A DNA stretch of 64,000 bases from Tenodera sinensis (Eukaryota; Arthropoda; Insecta; Mantodea; Mantidae), in assembly GCA_030765045.1 (NCBI GenBank), contig CM060964.1, forward strand, positions 146,546,065-146,610,064, written 5' to 3'. Made by a program: the position numbers and the translations under genes. Of this stretch, positions 46,742 through 59,822 are shown one piece after another. Every line of letters starts with the position of its first letter. Position 1 is the stretch's first letter. Below the pieces are notes generated by a model that saw only the letters and a program-made list of their open reading frames with translations, was not told where the DNA came from and searched no databases.

Positions 46742-46743
46742 TA

Positions 46744-48187
46744 TCTATAACAGATGAAAGTAGCTTCAAATTTGTGTAAATCATAAAATTTGAGCAAATC
46801 ATTACAGCTCAGAGGAAGAGTTTCAGCAAAGTAAGTCAAAGATCAGTGAAGATGGTCTTAGACAAGACATCAAACTTTTTTTTAGATCTGATTCAGCTTT
46901 CCTAAGATTATCTATATAGAGACAGTGAAAGAGAATATAAAAGGAACTCTGTAGTTTAACTAATTGCTCAGGGATTAAAAGTACTTAGAATACCTATATT
47001 TTCTTTAAGGTGCAATTATGACACAGTAAATAAAATTGTCTTCAGAGCTTTACTGAGATGTGTGAATGAGATGAGGGATGATAAAAGCTTATTGCATGCT
47101 CACATACCTGGAAAAAAGAGCATTCTAATCTAGAGCCAAAGATTCATTGTTCTTGTCCTAACCTTGGCCTTAATTTTTTCAAATCTGATTCAATTATTCA
47201 AACTTATCATACATAGGATCTGTATGACAGAACATAAATGGCACCTAGTGTGTGGTAAGCCAGAAGCTAAGATAGTAAAATTGCTTGCCATATTGCAAGT
47301 TACCTATAATTTGTGACATCTCTGAATAAGTAGAATCCCCTTAGAGGTTCACCAGGCAACAACAATCAGATGAGTAGTGGTTTAGTGCACATTTATCTGG
47401 CACTTTTGTGACTCTGCTACCAATTGTGACACTGAATGCTTTAGCGGAACCTTAGTCTGAAAGTCAGAGTGAAGGAACAAGTAATCAAGTCATTTATAAT
47501 GTTCCTTAAAAATACACATACACAAGTATTTTTAGCAGAGTTTGATAACCCAAGAGCAAGAGAAAGTGGAGGAGATAGGGAGGAAAAGTAAAGGAGGAGA
47601 CATAGTTTAATTCTTTACATATGAAACATATGAAAACCATTTCATACGTTGAAGCATTTCTTATACTCACTGTGGTTGCAATTTACACTAACCTCTTAAT
47701 ATACACATTGTTTACAAAATTCTGTTTTCCTTTTCAGCTTTTTTTTCTGGTCTTTTCCTTTCTGTTTTGATCAAAATTAAATACTGAGTTAGGTAGATAG
47801 ATTTAACTCTCAAATATTTACACACATATATAATCGCATTCAGTTATTCTCCTGTTACCTCTTAAAATAATTATTGTGACACTGGCAAGTGGGCTAGCAC
47901 ACATCAAAGAAATACTCAGAGTGAAGCTACCACAGACCACCCATTGCGAGTGAACACAAACGGTAATGGAGCATGGCAGAACAAAGCATTCTGAGAACAT
48001 TCGCAATTCTTCTGGCTGCGAGCTTGTTATGGTAAGTTTAAGAAAAGGTGACTTTTCAAGAAAGATCCGTACTTTGTCATAGTCACTATATAAGGAGGTG
48101 AGACAATGAGAGAACCAAGTTGTTGCAGGCATGAATCGTCACATGGAATTGTAATTTGGAGCTTTGAACAAGACAGCTGTCAGTAGC
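46744..48187. other. Unassigned AT-rich sequence
   Basis: Nothing was recognised. The reading frame 47818-48132 on the minus strand has no family resemblance and no splice-site support. Confidence 0.5.
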
Positions 48188-48206
48188 ATGTGTGTGCGTG
48201 TGCGTG

Positions 48207-48279
<73 letters not shown>
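48188..48279. repeat. TG dinucleotide microsatellite
   Basis: About 90 bases of TG with a few CG interruptions at the left edge. Confidence 0.97.
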
Positions 48280-48281
<2 letters not shown>

Positions 48282-49406
48282 AGTACTCAAGAGAACTGTC
48301 GACAGAGACAGTAGTAACATAAGGGCTAAGGCCTTCACGGCCGGCGTTGTCAACTATTTTAAGTAGAGACATAGAGACAGTAGTAGACATCGTCATGCTG
48401 AAGTTGTTTGTTGTGTGAAGTAGTTTTAATGAATGTAATTGTTGAAGCCAACTGATAGAACTGAAAGACAGAAAAGTGTGTCTTAAGGTTATGAGAAGAC
48501 AGAACAGCTATGACTTTTAAGATCATGAAGAAGTGTAGACATGAATTAATGATGGTAAAAGAGAACTGTGTTTTTACTTCAGTTTCAGAAGAAAATATAG
48601 TAAGAAAAACTAATTGAAGTTTGCTGTCATTTATCACATTATCAAGAAATAGGCATCTCTTGGTCATGAATGTATTGGACATCAAATTTGTGAATTGTGT
48701 TTAAGCTATAGGTCCAAGGATACTTCAACACTGTGATTATATCACTGCCAAGACACTACATATTAAACTCCACATACTTCTCCTGTACCTCAGGGTAGGC
48801 AGGGTAGGCATTGCCTACCCTATCGTAATACATCAACAAATAATGTTTAACTATGATTCTGCATTTTATCATTTAAAGCGTCATTTTCCCCTAAATTGCA
48901 GTTCAAGAAAAGTTTTCTCGGTTATAATGACCAGCGCATGGTCAAATCATTTAATCTCAATTCCGATTCATCAAAACTGCGCTGCGTGATTGAAACGCGC
49001 GGCAGAAATGATACGCATGGAACCTGGGTAGTGGAGAGCAGGCTAGCTTAACCTCTGCCTGCCCGGCCCCATTTTCTCAGTACGAGGCCCTTGAATAGGG
49101 ATAAGGAAACATTCGGCCTGTATATGCACTCCGAGCATGCGTAGACGCGTCTGCCAGCAGTCCGAACACTTGCCGGCCCAAATCCGAATTTATGCGACAT
49201 TTTCCGAACAGCCATACTCCACGAACGAAGATCTCAGAGACCCGAACGTGTCGTTATCACTCTGTAATACCAGTATAACCGACTTAATTAGTGAACTATT
49301 ACAAATTTCGCTTTCGCGGCGCTCTGACAATGAAAAGAGGAGTGTTTTAGCTATTTAACACAAAGCTGCAGTCAGACAATTTTTCAATTTCTTAATGTAT
49401 TTTAGT

Positions 49407-49669
49407 CATAGGCGTCGCGAAACGGGGGCAAGGGGGGCCACGGCTCCCCTTGGAAGTTGGTGAACTTAATGTGCAGTCAGTTACTGACTTTTAAACTATT
49501 ATTTTAATTTTGATGTAAAGAACAATTTTTGTTTAGCACAAAATAATACGGTTATCTGCAACAAATACTATAAATTTTGACAGTAAAATAATGATTTAAT
49601 ATTATATGATTGCAAATTTCCAACATGTGGCCCCCCCCCCCCCTGGAAAAAAGTCTGCCGACACTCGTG
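49407..49669. mobile_element. hAT-type MITE with G/C tracts, copy 2
   Basis: A 263-bp relative of 31738-31998 sharing ggaagttggtgaacttaatg and aaaaaagtctgccga. Flanked by the exact 8-bp repeats attttagt (49399-49406 and 49670-49677). Its G tract is shorter than in copy 1 and its C tract slightly longer. It sits inside the larger hAT-like element. Confidence 0.9.
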
Positions 49670-49793
49670 ATTTTAGTTTTGGCGGTAATTCGTCCGTAAG
49701 TCACGCTCATTCACTCTGCTCTTATTAAGCAACCAAACAATATGTTTGCATTATCCGCAATGACTTCGCCCCCTATATTTCGGATAAACGGGG

Positions 49794-50169
<376 letters not shown>

Positions 50170-50390
50170 CTGTTACACTTTGCCTACCCTAAAATTTTGA
50201 CTGCGAGCCGCCACTGCTGTACCTATATATCTATATATCGTGTATCTATATATCTTTCTTACATAATTTTCTGATCCATTTTTGTTTTACACCTCCTAAA
50301 TAACAATCAGTTGTGTTAATGCCCTTATCTCATTTTAATTTAAGTCTTTTTCTTCTTTTGTATCTATTGATAAATTAGCTCTTTCTTCAA

Positions 50391-50533
50391 TTTAATTTAA
50401 AAGGTGAGTCAATTAATAACACTGAACAACACTTACAACATAATTTTCCATTATTATTATTATTATTAGTATTATTATATTATGTTATAAGTGTTGTTCA
50501 GTGTTATTAAATGACTCACCTTTTAAATTAAAT
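50391..50533. repeat. Long near-perfect hairpin (fold-back element)
   Basis: Arms of about 53 bp, tttaatttaaaaggtgagtc… and its reverse complement, enclose a 36-bp ATT-rich loop (50444-50479). Only a few mismatches are visible. It interrupts the LINE: the corresponding place in the copy at 33258-33549 (near 33395) lacks it, so it was probably inserted. No clear target duplication beyond AATT-type bases. Confidence 0.85.
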
Positions 50534-51023
50534 TAATTACAACAACACTGTTTTCAAACTTCTATGAAAGGAAGATCTTTCTTAAATATTTATTTGCCCC
50601 CCATTTCTCTGCTTTCTTTCCCAAAACTGCATGCCAATAACTATCTTTCATTCCACACATTGGACATTTGTCCAAGTGCCTTCTCCTTCCTACATCTTTA
50701 CCTACTGTTACCTCTGTTCCAGCCCATGCAATTCCTTTCTTAGTTGATTTATCTCCTTTTTCCACATACATCTCCTTTCCCTATTCTAGGTTTAAATTGT
50801 TGTAAAATTATCACTAATTTTTTGTTGTTAGAAGTACCAAAAACATCCTGAATCTTGTTATTGTCCATTCTTAATTTAAGTTGACTTCAGAAGTCTCTTT
50901 CCTTTAATTCCCTATCTGTCCAGGATAACCATTCTCCACCTCCCTCCAAAACCTCTGTTTTTCTCTTTATCCAAGTGCTGTATTGAGTAATATTCTCCTG
51001 AGAAATCAGACATTATTCCAGAC

Positions 51024-51545
51024 CTCCTTGTGGTTTACCAGGAAAAACGCGAGTGAGTTGGAGAATTTAATGTTATGTTGGCAGGTTGTTATGGTAGCTC
51101 AGTAGTTAGAGCAACCAGACGAAGACCAGAAGATCTGTTGTTCAAATCCTGGCTATGGCATTGAATTTTTCAGTCTCATTCTACCTATTTCCAACCTTGT
51201 CCTATGCATAGCTAGTGTGGAAGAACAATTAATTTTCATTGATTGACCTTACAGTTGGTTAAACTAGAAGTCTGCAATTAAAGTACTTACAGCATTGTAA
51301 GTCACCATTAGTGTATGTTGCCACCTCGAATGGATTTAAGATCTCCTTGTGGTTTGCCGGGAAAAATACAAGTTGGAAAATTTAATGTCATGCTGACATG
51401 TTGCCATTATAGCTCAGTAGTTAGAGCAACTGGACAGAGACCAGAAGATCCTTGGTTCACATCCCAGCTATAGCATTGAATTTTTCAGCCTCATTCTACT
51501 CCTTTCAAACCTTGTGGCTGGTGTGGAAAAACAATTAATTTCCAA
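51024..51545 (+). repeat. Two SINE copies in tandem
   Basis: Two units of about 318 bp start ctccttgtggtttaccagg (51024) and ctccttgtggtttgccggg (51342). Each contains a tRNA-like head: tagctcagtagttagagc (A-box region) and gttcaaatcctgg or gttcacatcccag (B box), then agcattgaatttttcag. The head is internal to the unit and the second copy is cut at its 3' side. They replace about 120-130 bp of the LINE present at the matching place near 34480-34600. Confidence 0.85.
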
Positions 51546-52107
51546 AGCCCCATCACTTGTTTATCATATCCGAAACTTGCTTTCCCTCTTCTATTACCCA
51601 TATTTCCATTCCAAGCATCATTTTAGTGTTGATAGTTGCTTATATACCTCCTCCAGCTACTTAATATGCATGTTGGTTAATTTATGTCGGCAGGCACAAT
51701 AGTGTTTACTAACACTCTTCCCTTTGCTAATGCCTTTTTGTTTTGTTCACTCCATTCCCCATTACTGCTGAATCTGATGCCCAAATAATCAAAATTATTA
51801 ACCATTTTAGTTTCTCTTCCTTCCCAAAACCATTTCTCATGCCTTTTCAACTTACTACTCTTCTTATGTACCATAATGTTTTACTCTATTCTTTACAAGA
51901 GTTATATATCGCTTAAACTGATTTCATGAAACCAAAATTTGTTACTGATCCCACTACTAAATCATCTGTGTATAATAAATCTGGAATCTCAATATTGTTA
52001 ATTGGTGGTGTATGTCTGTTTTACTCATTACTTCCAAAATGTTATCAATAAATAAATTAAAGAACATAGGACTCATTCAGTTGAGTATGATAATGAAACT
52101 CATTTTT

Positions 52108-52543
52108 GGCAGTGCTGTGACCGAGTGGTCAGACCGCTTGACTGTCACCAAAGCAATCCGGATTCTGTCCTAAGCATCCACATGCGGGATGTATGGTGCA
52201 CACACCAGTGCAAGAACGGGTTTTCTCCAGGTTCTCTAGTTTCCCATGCCATCATTCCACCAATTGCTCCATAATCACCTTTCCTATCACCTTTTGCCAT
52301 CATTTCATGTAATCCACCTCCTCGCTTTCACACCAGGCTTCAGGCTGATCACCCTTCCTGGTTCCTCTGTGTGATCACCTCCGGTTACAAACGCCTGGGA
52401 GGGCCTGAGGTGCTGACCATGTCCCAATCTCCACCACTGGATCCCACTCATGATGCCTGTAGTGGGCAGAGATGGGGGATCCAGTGGCCGGGTGGTATGC
52501 CAAGGCTACACTCAAAGGGCCGTAGTGTCACAGCACGGAGCAA
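52108..52543 (+). repeat. SINE with a different tRNA head but a shared tail
   Basis: A 436-bp element is flanked by the exact 12-bp duplication aaactcattttt (52096-52107 and 52544-52555). The head tgaccgagtggtcagacc looks like a class II (Ser/Leu-type) tRNA. The tail from about 52395 (cctgggagggcctgaggtgc, gggcagagatgggggatcc) is the same module found in the SINEs at 16416, 31361 and 59823. Confidence 0.9.
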
Positions 52544-52555
52544 AAACTCATTTTT

Positions 52556-55339
52556 AAGAACTAAACAATGGACATTTTAGTCTCTGAATATTCCCTAGAT
52601 TGAAATTATGTGTATCTCACCACATGGTTAAACTTTGTTTCCTTTGGAACTTGACATATAGAAAAGAAAATAATGGGCATTGAAGCATTAAGAAATTTAC
52701 AAGATATTAACCGTAACACTAAATACTTTGGCTGCAAATGACCTCAGCAGTTGTGAGCCAAAAGTCCCACTACCACTACTAAATACTACATTCAATATTG
52801 AATTCTTTGTGACTTTCCAATTTCATAAAGGGTGAACAAGTGACATGTTAAAGGCTGAGAAAGCTCAACTGGCTAATTCACAGTCAGTAGGAATATACAT
52901 GTCAAAGAATGAAATTATAGTGAAGTCTAGAAGTACCAAAAACTACTAACAAATGAAATAGAATGGATAAATTTAAGCATTTTAAATATAAACTGTTCAG
53001 AAATTATACCCTCACTTATACTCAGGATTTTGTAATTTGGCCAAAATGATATACTCTATTTTAAAAGATTAAACAATGGGACAGACAAATGAGATAACTT
53101 GACATAATTATTGTCCCTCTCTGAATTTTGGGCAGGATCAGCAATCTGTGCATGCCTATATGTCTGGCAGAGACAGGAAATGTATAACAACTAATTTAGA
53201 ACAGCTGGTAGATCAGATGTAATGGCCATTGAAGTGATTCAGATTCCTTCAGCCACAATTATAAAAATAATTATGACAGAAATGAACAGACTCCAGTAAT
53301 GACTGGAATTAATTAGAACATTTCTTGCTGCTTCTACATCCAGTTATTTACCCAAATCAGCTCATCTTACCAAATAAATGTAATTTTTAGTCTCATGTTT
53401 TCTTTCAGCTGTTCTAATGTGTGGATGTTTGTTCCCCAACTTCATTTAGTTTCATTTGTCTTCAGTAAGCATAATGGTTTCGTTACCATTAACTCTTTAA
53501 TTGCATGAAAATACTAACTTTAAATTTCTTTTGGTACAACATTTCTACATGGAGCAGGTATATCTGGAAATTCCATTCCAAAATTGCAGCTATAGCTGGA
53601 CATCACCTTGTAAATCTTACTGTGGGAAAAAATTAAGAGATATTGTAGAAGTCACAGAAAATTATTAATAGATATTCAGGAAATGGCTAGCATCATCACA
53701 GTTCATGGACAGAAAAAGAAGACACTTTCACCAAAGGCCTATTGAAATCACATCAAGGAATTTTTTGAAACTCATAAAAGAGTTTGAAAATGTTACATAT
53801 TTATGCATGGTAATAGGGCATGTTATTTAGGTTTAATAAAGCAACATTACAACATTTTAGAATAAAACATCTGGTTTGTTCCATTACTAGTGCTGCACTG
53901 CTGCTGAAAAGTAGTTGTCAACAGGCCCTTAGTGTATGATGTAACATATTTGACACAAAGCTCTTTGGTTAACAACTTAAATATTTTTAATGTTTTATTT
54001 TTTTTAATTTTATATTTTACTAACTGTTAACAATAAAATATAAGTATTTATATTTGTTTTATATTGAAAAGTTTAGATTTTTTCTATAAAATTGCAGTAC
54101 CTATGTTTCTTTTTTCTAAAGAAAGTATCAAAATATTTGCAACTGCAGTCAAATGTAACCCTTTCAGCATCCAAACATGCCACCACGCCACTTATTTTAC
54201 CTGGGCCATTCCTGTTGTTTACTGCATTTGTTGGGATCCAGACTCGCAACACTTGGCTTCAAATGGTTGGCCAGTCCATTATGTCTCATCTTAATGCTCA
54301 TGGCTATTCGTATCACTTAGGTTGTGGTGACTGTGAGAGGGATATGAAAGCCAATTTAGGAATTGCAAGAAGTGCAGCCTAAGTAACAAAATAATTCATT
54401 TTCTTCAATTTCAGGAAGAGCTTTTAATTGAAATGTATAAGCTTTGGCTTTCATGGCTGGTGTACTGACTATGAGCTACATTTACATTCAAAGTTTGAAC
54501 AACAGCACATCTTATCATGTTAATGCAGACTGTGAAGTTATTTAATTACATAGCAAATAGTTTAGCAGACCATCTTCAGGCTTCACGAATGTGGATAAGA
54601 ATTACTAAACATGATTAAAAGGCAATGCATTATAGTAATTTGGCACAAAAACAGAATAAATACAATATCACCAGAAATCATATTCCATAGGGACCTTCAA
54701 TTACATTAGTAAAATTCATAACATGTATCAGAGCAGGGAACACTATATAACTAACAACAACAACGACAGGATGTAAGTTTACAGTAATTTATTGTGCATT
54801 TTGTGTTCTGGATAAGTTACTAAAATTTGTAATAATCCAGTATCATCCTTATATCACATAGCACATATCTTACAATTTAATTACTTCATACATTCAAACA
54901 TTTATATTGGAAGATGAAGATATCGCTAATATCTGACACAAGCATCATAATTGAAGCTCACAATATTGCATTACCATCTTACACATGATACTAATTCACC
55001 AACTTTTTGCAAACAACAACAGAGAGTGAATAATTTACTAAAACATGTTAGTACATAATAATCTCCTGTTTTGGGTAAAGATGAACAATTTGGTATTAAA
55101 AATTGATAAAACAGTTATCAATTATTTTATTTTTTGAACATTCACAGTGAAGAAAAACTAAAGTTTATCATAAATTTCACATTACATAAAACATAAAGGA
55201 CTCTGCTGCAGTTAGATGAAATAATGTCATGTAAAACAGAAACAGACTAGACTTATGGATACAGTACAGTCTAAACCGGGAAACACACTTTCTAATGAGA
55301 ATAACAGCTTTAATTAATAGTTAAAGAAGCATATTTTGC
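52556..55339. other. Long stretch without identified features
   Basis: No transposon or exon was convincingly recognised. The reading frame at 54092-54382 is uninterrupted for 96 codons but resembles nothing I know and has no matched splice sites. Confidence 0.45.
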
Positions 55340-55344
55340 TCAAA

Positions 55345-56290
55345 TATACTCAAATAATGAAATAAGAAACAATCCCATTGTGTTAAGATGCTTTTCCACA
55401 GGTGCATGTCCTGTGAGGAATGCAGTAGTACCAGTTCTTAACTGAATTCTGCTGCATTTCAGTAAGCTTTCAGCTCTATTCTTACATGTCTTTCTAATAA
55501 ATAGTTTACCATGTTTGTTTCCTGGAGACTTAAGCCCAGTTTTATGATTTCTACTTGGACTATTTTTCAACAGCTTCTCAACATTGAGATGTTTCTAGAA
55601 CCAGCTCTAGTCCAATAAATTGTGAAACTGCTCCTTGTCTTGCAAGTTCATCATTGTTTTCATTTTCCTCTATACCACTGTGATCTGGCACTTAGATGAG
55701 TTGAACTTCATTCTGTTCTGCCAAATGATGAGCATATTTAGGCAATCAAAAACCAGCAGTGATGTTACTTTATGACTAATTAGAGCCTTAAGTGCAGTCT
55801 GGCTATTTGAGAAGATAATCTGTTTACCAGTGTAATCTCTCCTTATGTTATTGTGTATGCATTGAATAATACTATAAATTTCTGTTTCATAAGCTGTAGC
55901 ACATTTTCCCAAGGGAAAAAGCTTTTTGTACCTTGATCTTATACCATATACTTCAGACTCTGTTCCTGAGACATCCTATGAGCCATCTGTAAACCACATC
56001 AAGTTTTTTAAGGAGTTTCATCCAAAGTTCCGGATTAATAATGACCCTGAAGTTCTTTATAAAGTATTTAAGCCTGTGCTTCTAAGGATGCATCTCCTAT
56101 GTAGATATTACCTAATTCTTAGCAAACATGAGTCCATTTCAGAAATTATCAGTTGCTTAGCATGTTGCAGTCCATAGAGTGCCATTCTTGCTTCCTTCAT
56201 TATGATTACCTGTAAATGTAATGGAGTCAGGTTCAAGAGTGCCTCCATTGTTGCAGCAGGAGTTGTTTTCATAACTCCTAAGACAGCCAT
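55345..56290 (-). pseudogene. RNase H-type LINE, C-terminal part
   Basis: Minus-strand segments in order: GVMKTTPAATMEALLNLTPL and EARMALYGLQ (56290-56108), the RNase H core YETEIYSIIQCIHNNIRR and IIFSNSQTALKALIS with catalytic Asp changed to Asn (55912-55670), HSGIEENENNDELARQGA (about 55680-55630), and GTTAFLTGHAPVEKHLNTMG near 55420-55380. This matches the polyprotein end of I/LOA/R1-group LINEs. It is probably the downstream end of the pieces at 60745-61245 and 59390-59640. Confidence 0.82.
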
Positions 56291-56334
56291 ACATGCTGCT
56301 CTTTGAATTTTATTTAGTTGATTTTAGAGCTAAT

Positions 56335-56825
56335 TTGAAAGAACTTAGTACACTATGCATATTTTAACTCCATAATGGAATATGAAATTTTATTTTGGGG
56401 TGATTCAGGAGAGTAAACAAATATTTCTCATGCAAAAGAAGCTTATAAGAATTATTTCCTTCACCCATAGCAGATGTTCATGCAAAGATATTCTTAGAAG
56501 ACTGAAGATATTAATCATACCCTGCAAGTATATATTCTCGATTCAAAAATTCTTTGCAATTGAGCCACATTTATAACAAACAATGAAATTCATGAGATAA
56601 ACTAGACAAAGAGCAACACCCATCATCCCAGTGCAAAACTCTCTTGCTTCCATAAAGGTGTATGCTATGAAACCATAAAAATATTTAATGCTCTTCCTAA
56701 TAATCTTAAGGAAAATGTTGACAATTTCAATGCTTTTAAAAGTGCCACTAAAGAATACCAATGCTCAAAATCATTTTATTCTGTACAAGATTATCTGAAT
56801 GACAAATTAAACTTTTAATGCTTAT
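56335..56825 (+). pseudogene. LINE RT C-terminal fragment, opposite strand
   Basis: Plus-strand frames give YFNSIMEYEILFWGDSGE, FLMQKKLIRIISFTHSRCSC, CKYIFSIQKFF, TRQRATPIIPVQNSLAS and a decayed IFNALPNNLKENVDNFNAFK followed by a YSVQDYLN-type end. The order is that of the C-terminal region of a non-LTR RT of the kind in which YFHSIMEYGIIFWG is typical. It is a different LINE family inserted opposite to its neighbour. Frame changes occur at least twice. Confidence 0.75.
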
Positions 56826-57647
56826 GTAGCTTTGTAAGCAGTTGTGACAAATCATTTGTTAATTACATTTGATGCCTGTTTGAAGGCTACTTAAATTTAT
56901 ATTTATTGAACAACTGACAAAAGATGCCATTCATTGCTAATTGTATAACAAAATAATGGGACGTGGCAGGAAAAGCCTAGTGAAAGTTTAAAACAAACTT
57001 CAATTTGTATTTGCAAGTATACATTGTTTTTTTTAACAGAAAAATCACTCCCAATAATTATTTCTGCATTCTCAGTTTGTTGATTACAAGCATTCTGGTT
57101 CCACATTCAGAGCAGTAGGCTTCCAGGAAATACAGCATTCTCTCTACAACACATGTTTTCCACATAATGAACCACACGGAAGCACATGAGTAATGTGCAT
57201 ACCCTGCCTTTGGTTTCCTAGTGTATTTTCTTCTTACACATTCACACACATTACTGCCCAAAATCTGCTTGTTGTATTCTGATATGTATGACTGAATATT
57301 TATTGAGTACTAAATCTGATACACCTTGGGCTACCCCTGAGCTGGATCCTGGTCCCTTTGCTATTAGGGTAGCACTTCAAAAAAACTGCCCTCTACATAC
57401 ATATTACACATGTTTACCTCTTCACTAATCTCATCCTGCTCCCACCCTTGAATTTTTATTTCTGTTTTTCTGTCATCTCCCACCCCTATTCCTTTCCCTC
57501 TTTATCAACTTTTTCTTATAAACTTCACTCATAACTTCTTTTCATCAGTTTGCATTGTACACTTCATTAGTTTTCATTTCAGTACTTCACTATACATAAC
57601 CTTATAACCTCACTTTCACTGTGTATAAAAACCCTCTGCTTCCTCAT
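56826..57647. other. Unassigned sequence
   Basis: No motif was recognised. 57400-57600 is pyrimidine-rich. Confidence 0.5.
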
Positions 57648-57649
57648 TT

Positions 57650-58640
57650 ATGGGTTACCCAACCATGTTTTAAGCCTTGTTGCTCTTGGCGAAATACTCC
57701 GTTCTTTCTTTTTCTCCTGCCTAGTCCTCCCTTTCCCCCTCACCCTCACTGGTATCACTTCCTCTCTGTGCTCTCCAATGTCCAATGTTGTCATCCCCGA
57801 CCTTGGCTCTTTCCTCAGTTTTTTCCACGTGCCACATCCTACCATTTCGTCACCTTGCACTTTGCTCACCCCTGACTTTGACTTTGAAGCACTTGTCACT
57901 GAAACCACACGTGTTACAATTTGCTGAGTAGTTATCTGTTCTGTGATATTTCTTGCTGATGTTTGGTCGTTTCCTTGTTTTTCTTGGTGCAATACCTGCT
58001 GGTCCTGCCTCTGCCTGTCACTTGGTCTGTTCTTCCTCTCTGTTGCCTAGTTAACTGCATACAGCTCAAAGTTTTTAATGTAAACCCTCTTGCCTTCATT
58101 TCTTGCCTGTCTTCTCCGATTAATTAGCTCCTTCATTTGAGCCCTTTGTGCACATATTAAGTCCTTGTTCATATAAATAGTTGATCCTCTCAATTTTCTT
58201 GCCGGTTTTAGTACTTCTTTAGCCATTTGTGTGTTTGTAAACTTCAGAAGAATTTCTTTTCCCTGATATTTTAGATTCTAAATGTGTCGCAAATCTCGTA
58301 GCCTCTCAGATGTATTTCCAATTTGTTCACTAGTAGATCTTCTAAATCCTGATATACTCCCACTCCACATTTTTCTTCAACTCCTGAAATCACTACATTG
58401 TATTTTCTGCTTTTATCTTCTTTTCTTTCAAGTGTTCTTTTTAAATTTTGAATTTCCTGTTTTAACGTATCCATTTCTTTGTTTCCCCTATCATATTTCA
58501 TCCACTCTTGTCTAAATCTCTCTGCCAGTCCTTTATCTCTTACTACAACTGTTTCATTTATCTGCCCTTTAGCTGCCATATTGCTTAACTCCTTTTTCAC
58601 CTCGGCCACGGGAGCTTCCTTCACTATATATGGGTGTGGC
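57650..58640 (-). pseudogene. LINE ORF1 (coiled coil plus RRM-like region)
   Basis: From 58624 the minus strand encodes a coiled coil (KYDRGNKEMDTLKQEIQNLK) followed by KYNVVISGVEEKCGVGVYQD and LEDLLVNKLEIHLRGYEICD, the RRM-like core of L1/CR1-type ORF1 proteins. After one frameshift near 58270 it continues ILLKFTNTQMAKEVLKPARK, LRGSTIYMNKDLICAQRAQM and KELINRRRQARNEGKRVYIK (to about 58050). This order is standard for insect LINE ORF1 RNA-binding proteins. A Lys/Ser/Thr-rich tail follows (57992-57648). No ORF2 is attached on its downstream side. Confidence 0.8.
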
Positions 58641-59389
58641 TTGTGGTTTCTGGGACATTTATTGTACCAAGTGGAAGGTAGTACTTCAGCAATATGTTAA
58701 CCAGGGATTCTACATGATGAGTGCAACAAATACGTCCAATACAGTAATTGTCAATAAAGAACCATTTCACCAAAAGAAAAAAAAAATGTGTCCAATAATT
58801 AGAGCCATCTAGCTTCTTGACGAATGGATATAAATTACTATTAGTTCACTATCTGTCACGCAAACATTGTGTGAACAATGCTGTAATATCTTTTTCTGCA
58901 GCACAGTTGCTACACTTTCTGTTTCAGAGAGAAATTCCCAGCTCAAAATCAACTAATCCACTTTTGATATGCTTGATTCATTACTGCATCTTCTCTGTAA
59001 ATAGTACAAATTTTCTGCTGGCATTGTGAGGCAGTTTGCCCTTATGATACTAAAACAGCATAAGATGTCAGAAATGTTCCTTTTTGCTTTCCATAATTTT
59101 TAAACACAACTTCATGCTGTTTCATCCAGCATCAGTCACAAATACACACTGATGTAACCAATAGTGAGTCTGGTTGTTGACCTCTAAGTCATAGGGGTGG
59201 TTAGATAACTATGATAACTTGAGTGTACAGAGCGTTCAGGGTTTTCAGGCATTATAAATGGAACTTGCAAGCAAAATGAAAATACTTATGAGACAACCTT
59301 TCAGCAGATCTTAGTCCCCATCTTAAAACCATGCATGTGTCTAAGTATTTCAAAAGCTAACTTCTGCACCTGTTATTGTTTTCTTAAAA
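58641..59389. other. Unassigned sequence
   Basis: Nothing was recognised. Confidence 0.5.
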
Positions 59390-59640
59390 TGTTGACTCCA
59401 TCCACCTTAAAGTCAAAGGTGATTCTCATGCATCTGACTTTCCCAGACATTTTAAGTTTTTTCCTTAAAGATATAGAGGTCCTAATCCCTTGATATTTCT
59501 TTTTCTGCTAAATGGTACTATGTTGCTTTTAAGGACATTCAATCCCATTTTCTCACAGTATTCGGGGCCTACTGCATGAATTTCCTGACTGTTCCTGTGT
59601 ATTTACCTTGAACTATGATGACAATATCATCAATTAGTCT
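59390..59640 (-). pseudogene. RNase H-type LINE, RT palm fragment
   Basis: The minus strand gives DIVIIVQGKYTGTV, then CEKMGLNVLKSNIVPFSRKR and NIKGLGPLYL across a frameshift. This is the region just after the YADD catalytic motif in I/R1-type RTs. It lies between 60745-61245 and 55345-56290 in the right order and strand to be part of the same original element. Confidence 0.65.
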
Positions 59641-59822
59641 GTGATGTTAAAGCCTTGCTTAAACAAATAGCCCATTAGGTTCCATAGAAGGAGTGATAAC
59701 CCTATGGATAACCACTCATGACCTTTGCAGCTAAGCTATTATCCATTAGACTTGTAGGAACTATTCTGCCTCTCAGCACGGATTGAATCTACCAATAACA
59801 GGTTTCATCAATTCTATGTTTC

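Larger units (their letters stand above)
50225..52085 (-). mobile_element. LINE copy, invaded by other repeats
   Basis: This is the same family as 33258-34640. From its 5' side on the minus strand: LSPMFFNLFID (about 52065), a decayed YADD-type segment, KRHEKWFWEGRETK, YLGIRFSSNGEWSEQ (51874-51677), a gap where a SINE pair sits, a segment near 51015-50800, and CPMCGMKDSYWHAVLGKKAE (50771-50562). The 3' end has tttttgttttacacctccta and an atctat-rich tail at 50225, directly against the hAT-like element. Stops are frequent. Confidence 0.8.

Noticed and set aside
51075..51160. Possible tRNA genes in the 51-kb pair
   Set aside because: The same head occurs twice in repeated units and again in fragment form at 38 kb, as expected for a SINE.
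54092..54382. Uninterrupted 96-codon frame
   Set aside because: It has no recognisable domain, splice support or homologous pattern; this length occurs by chance in 64 kb.
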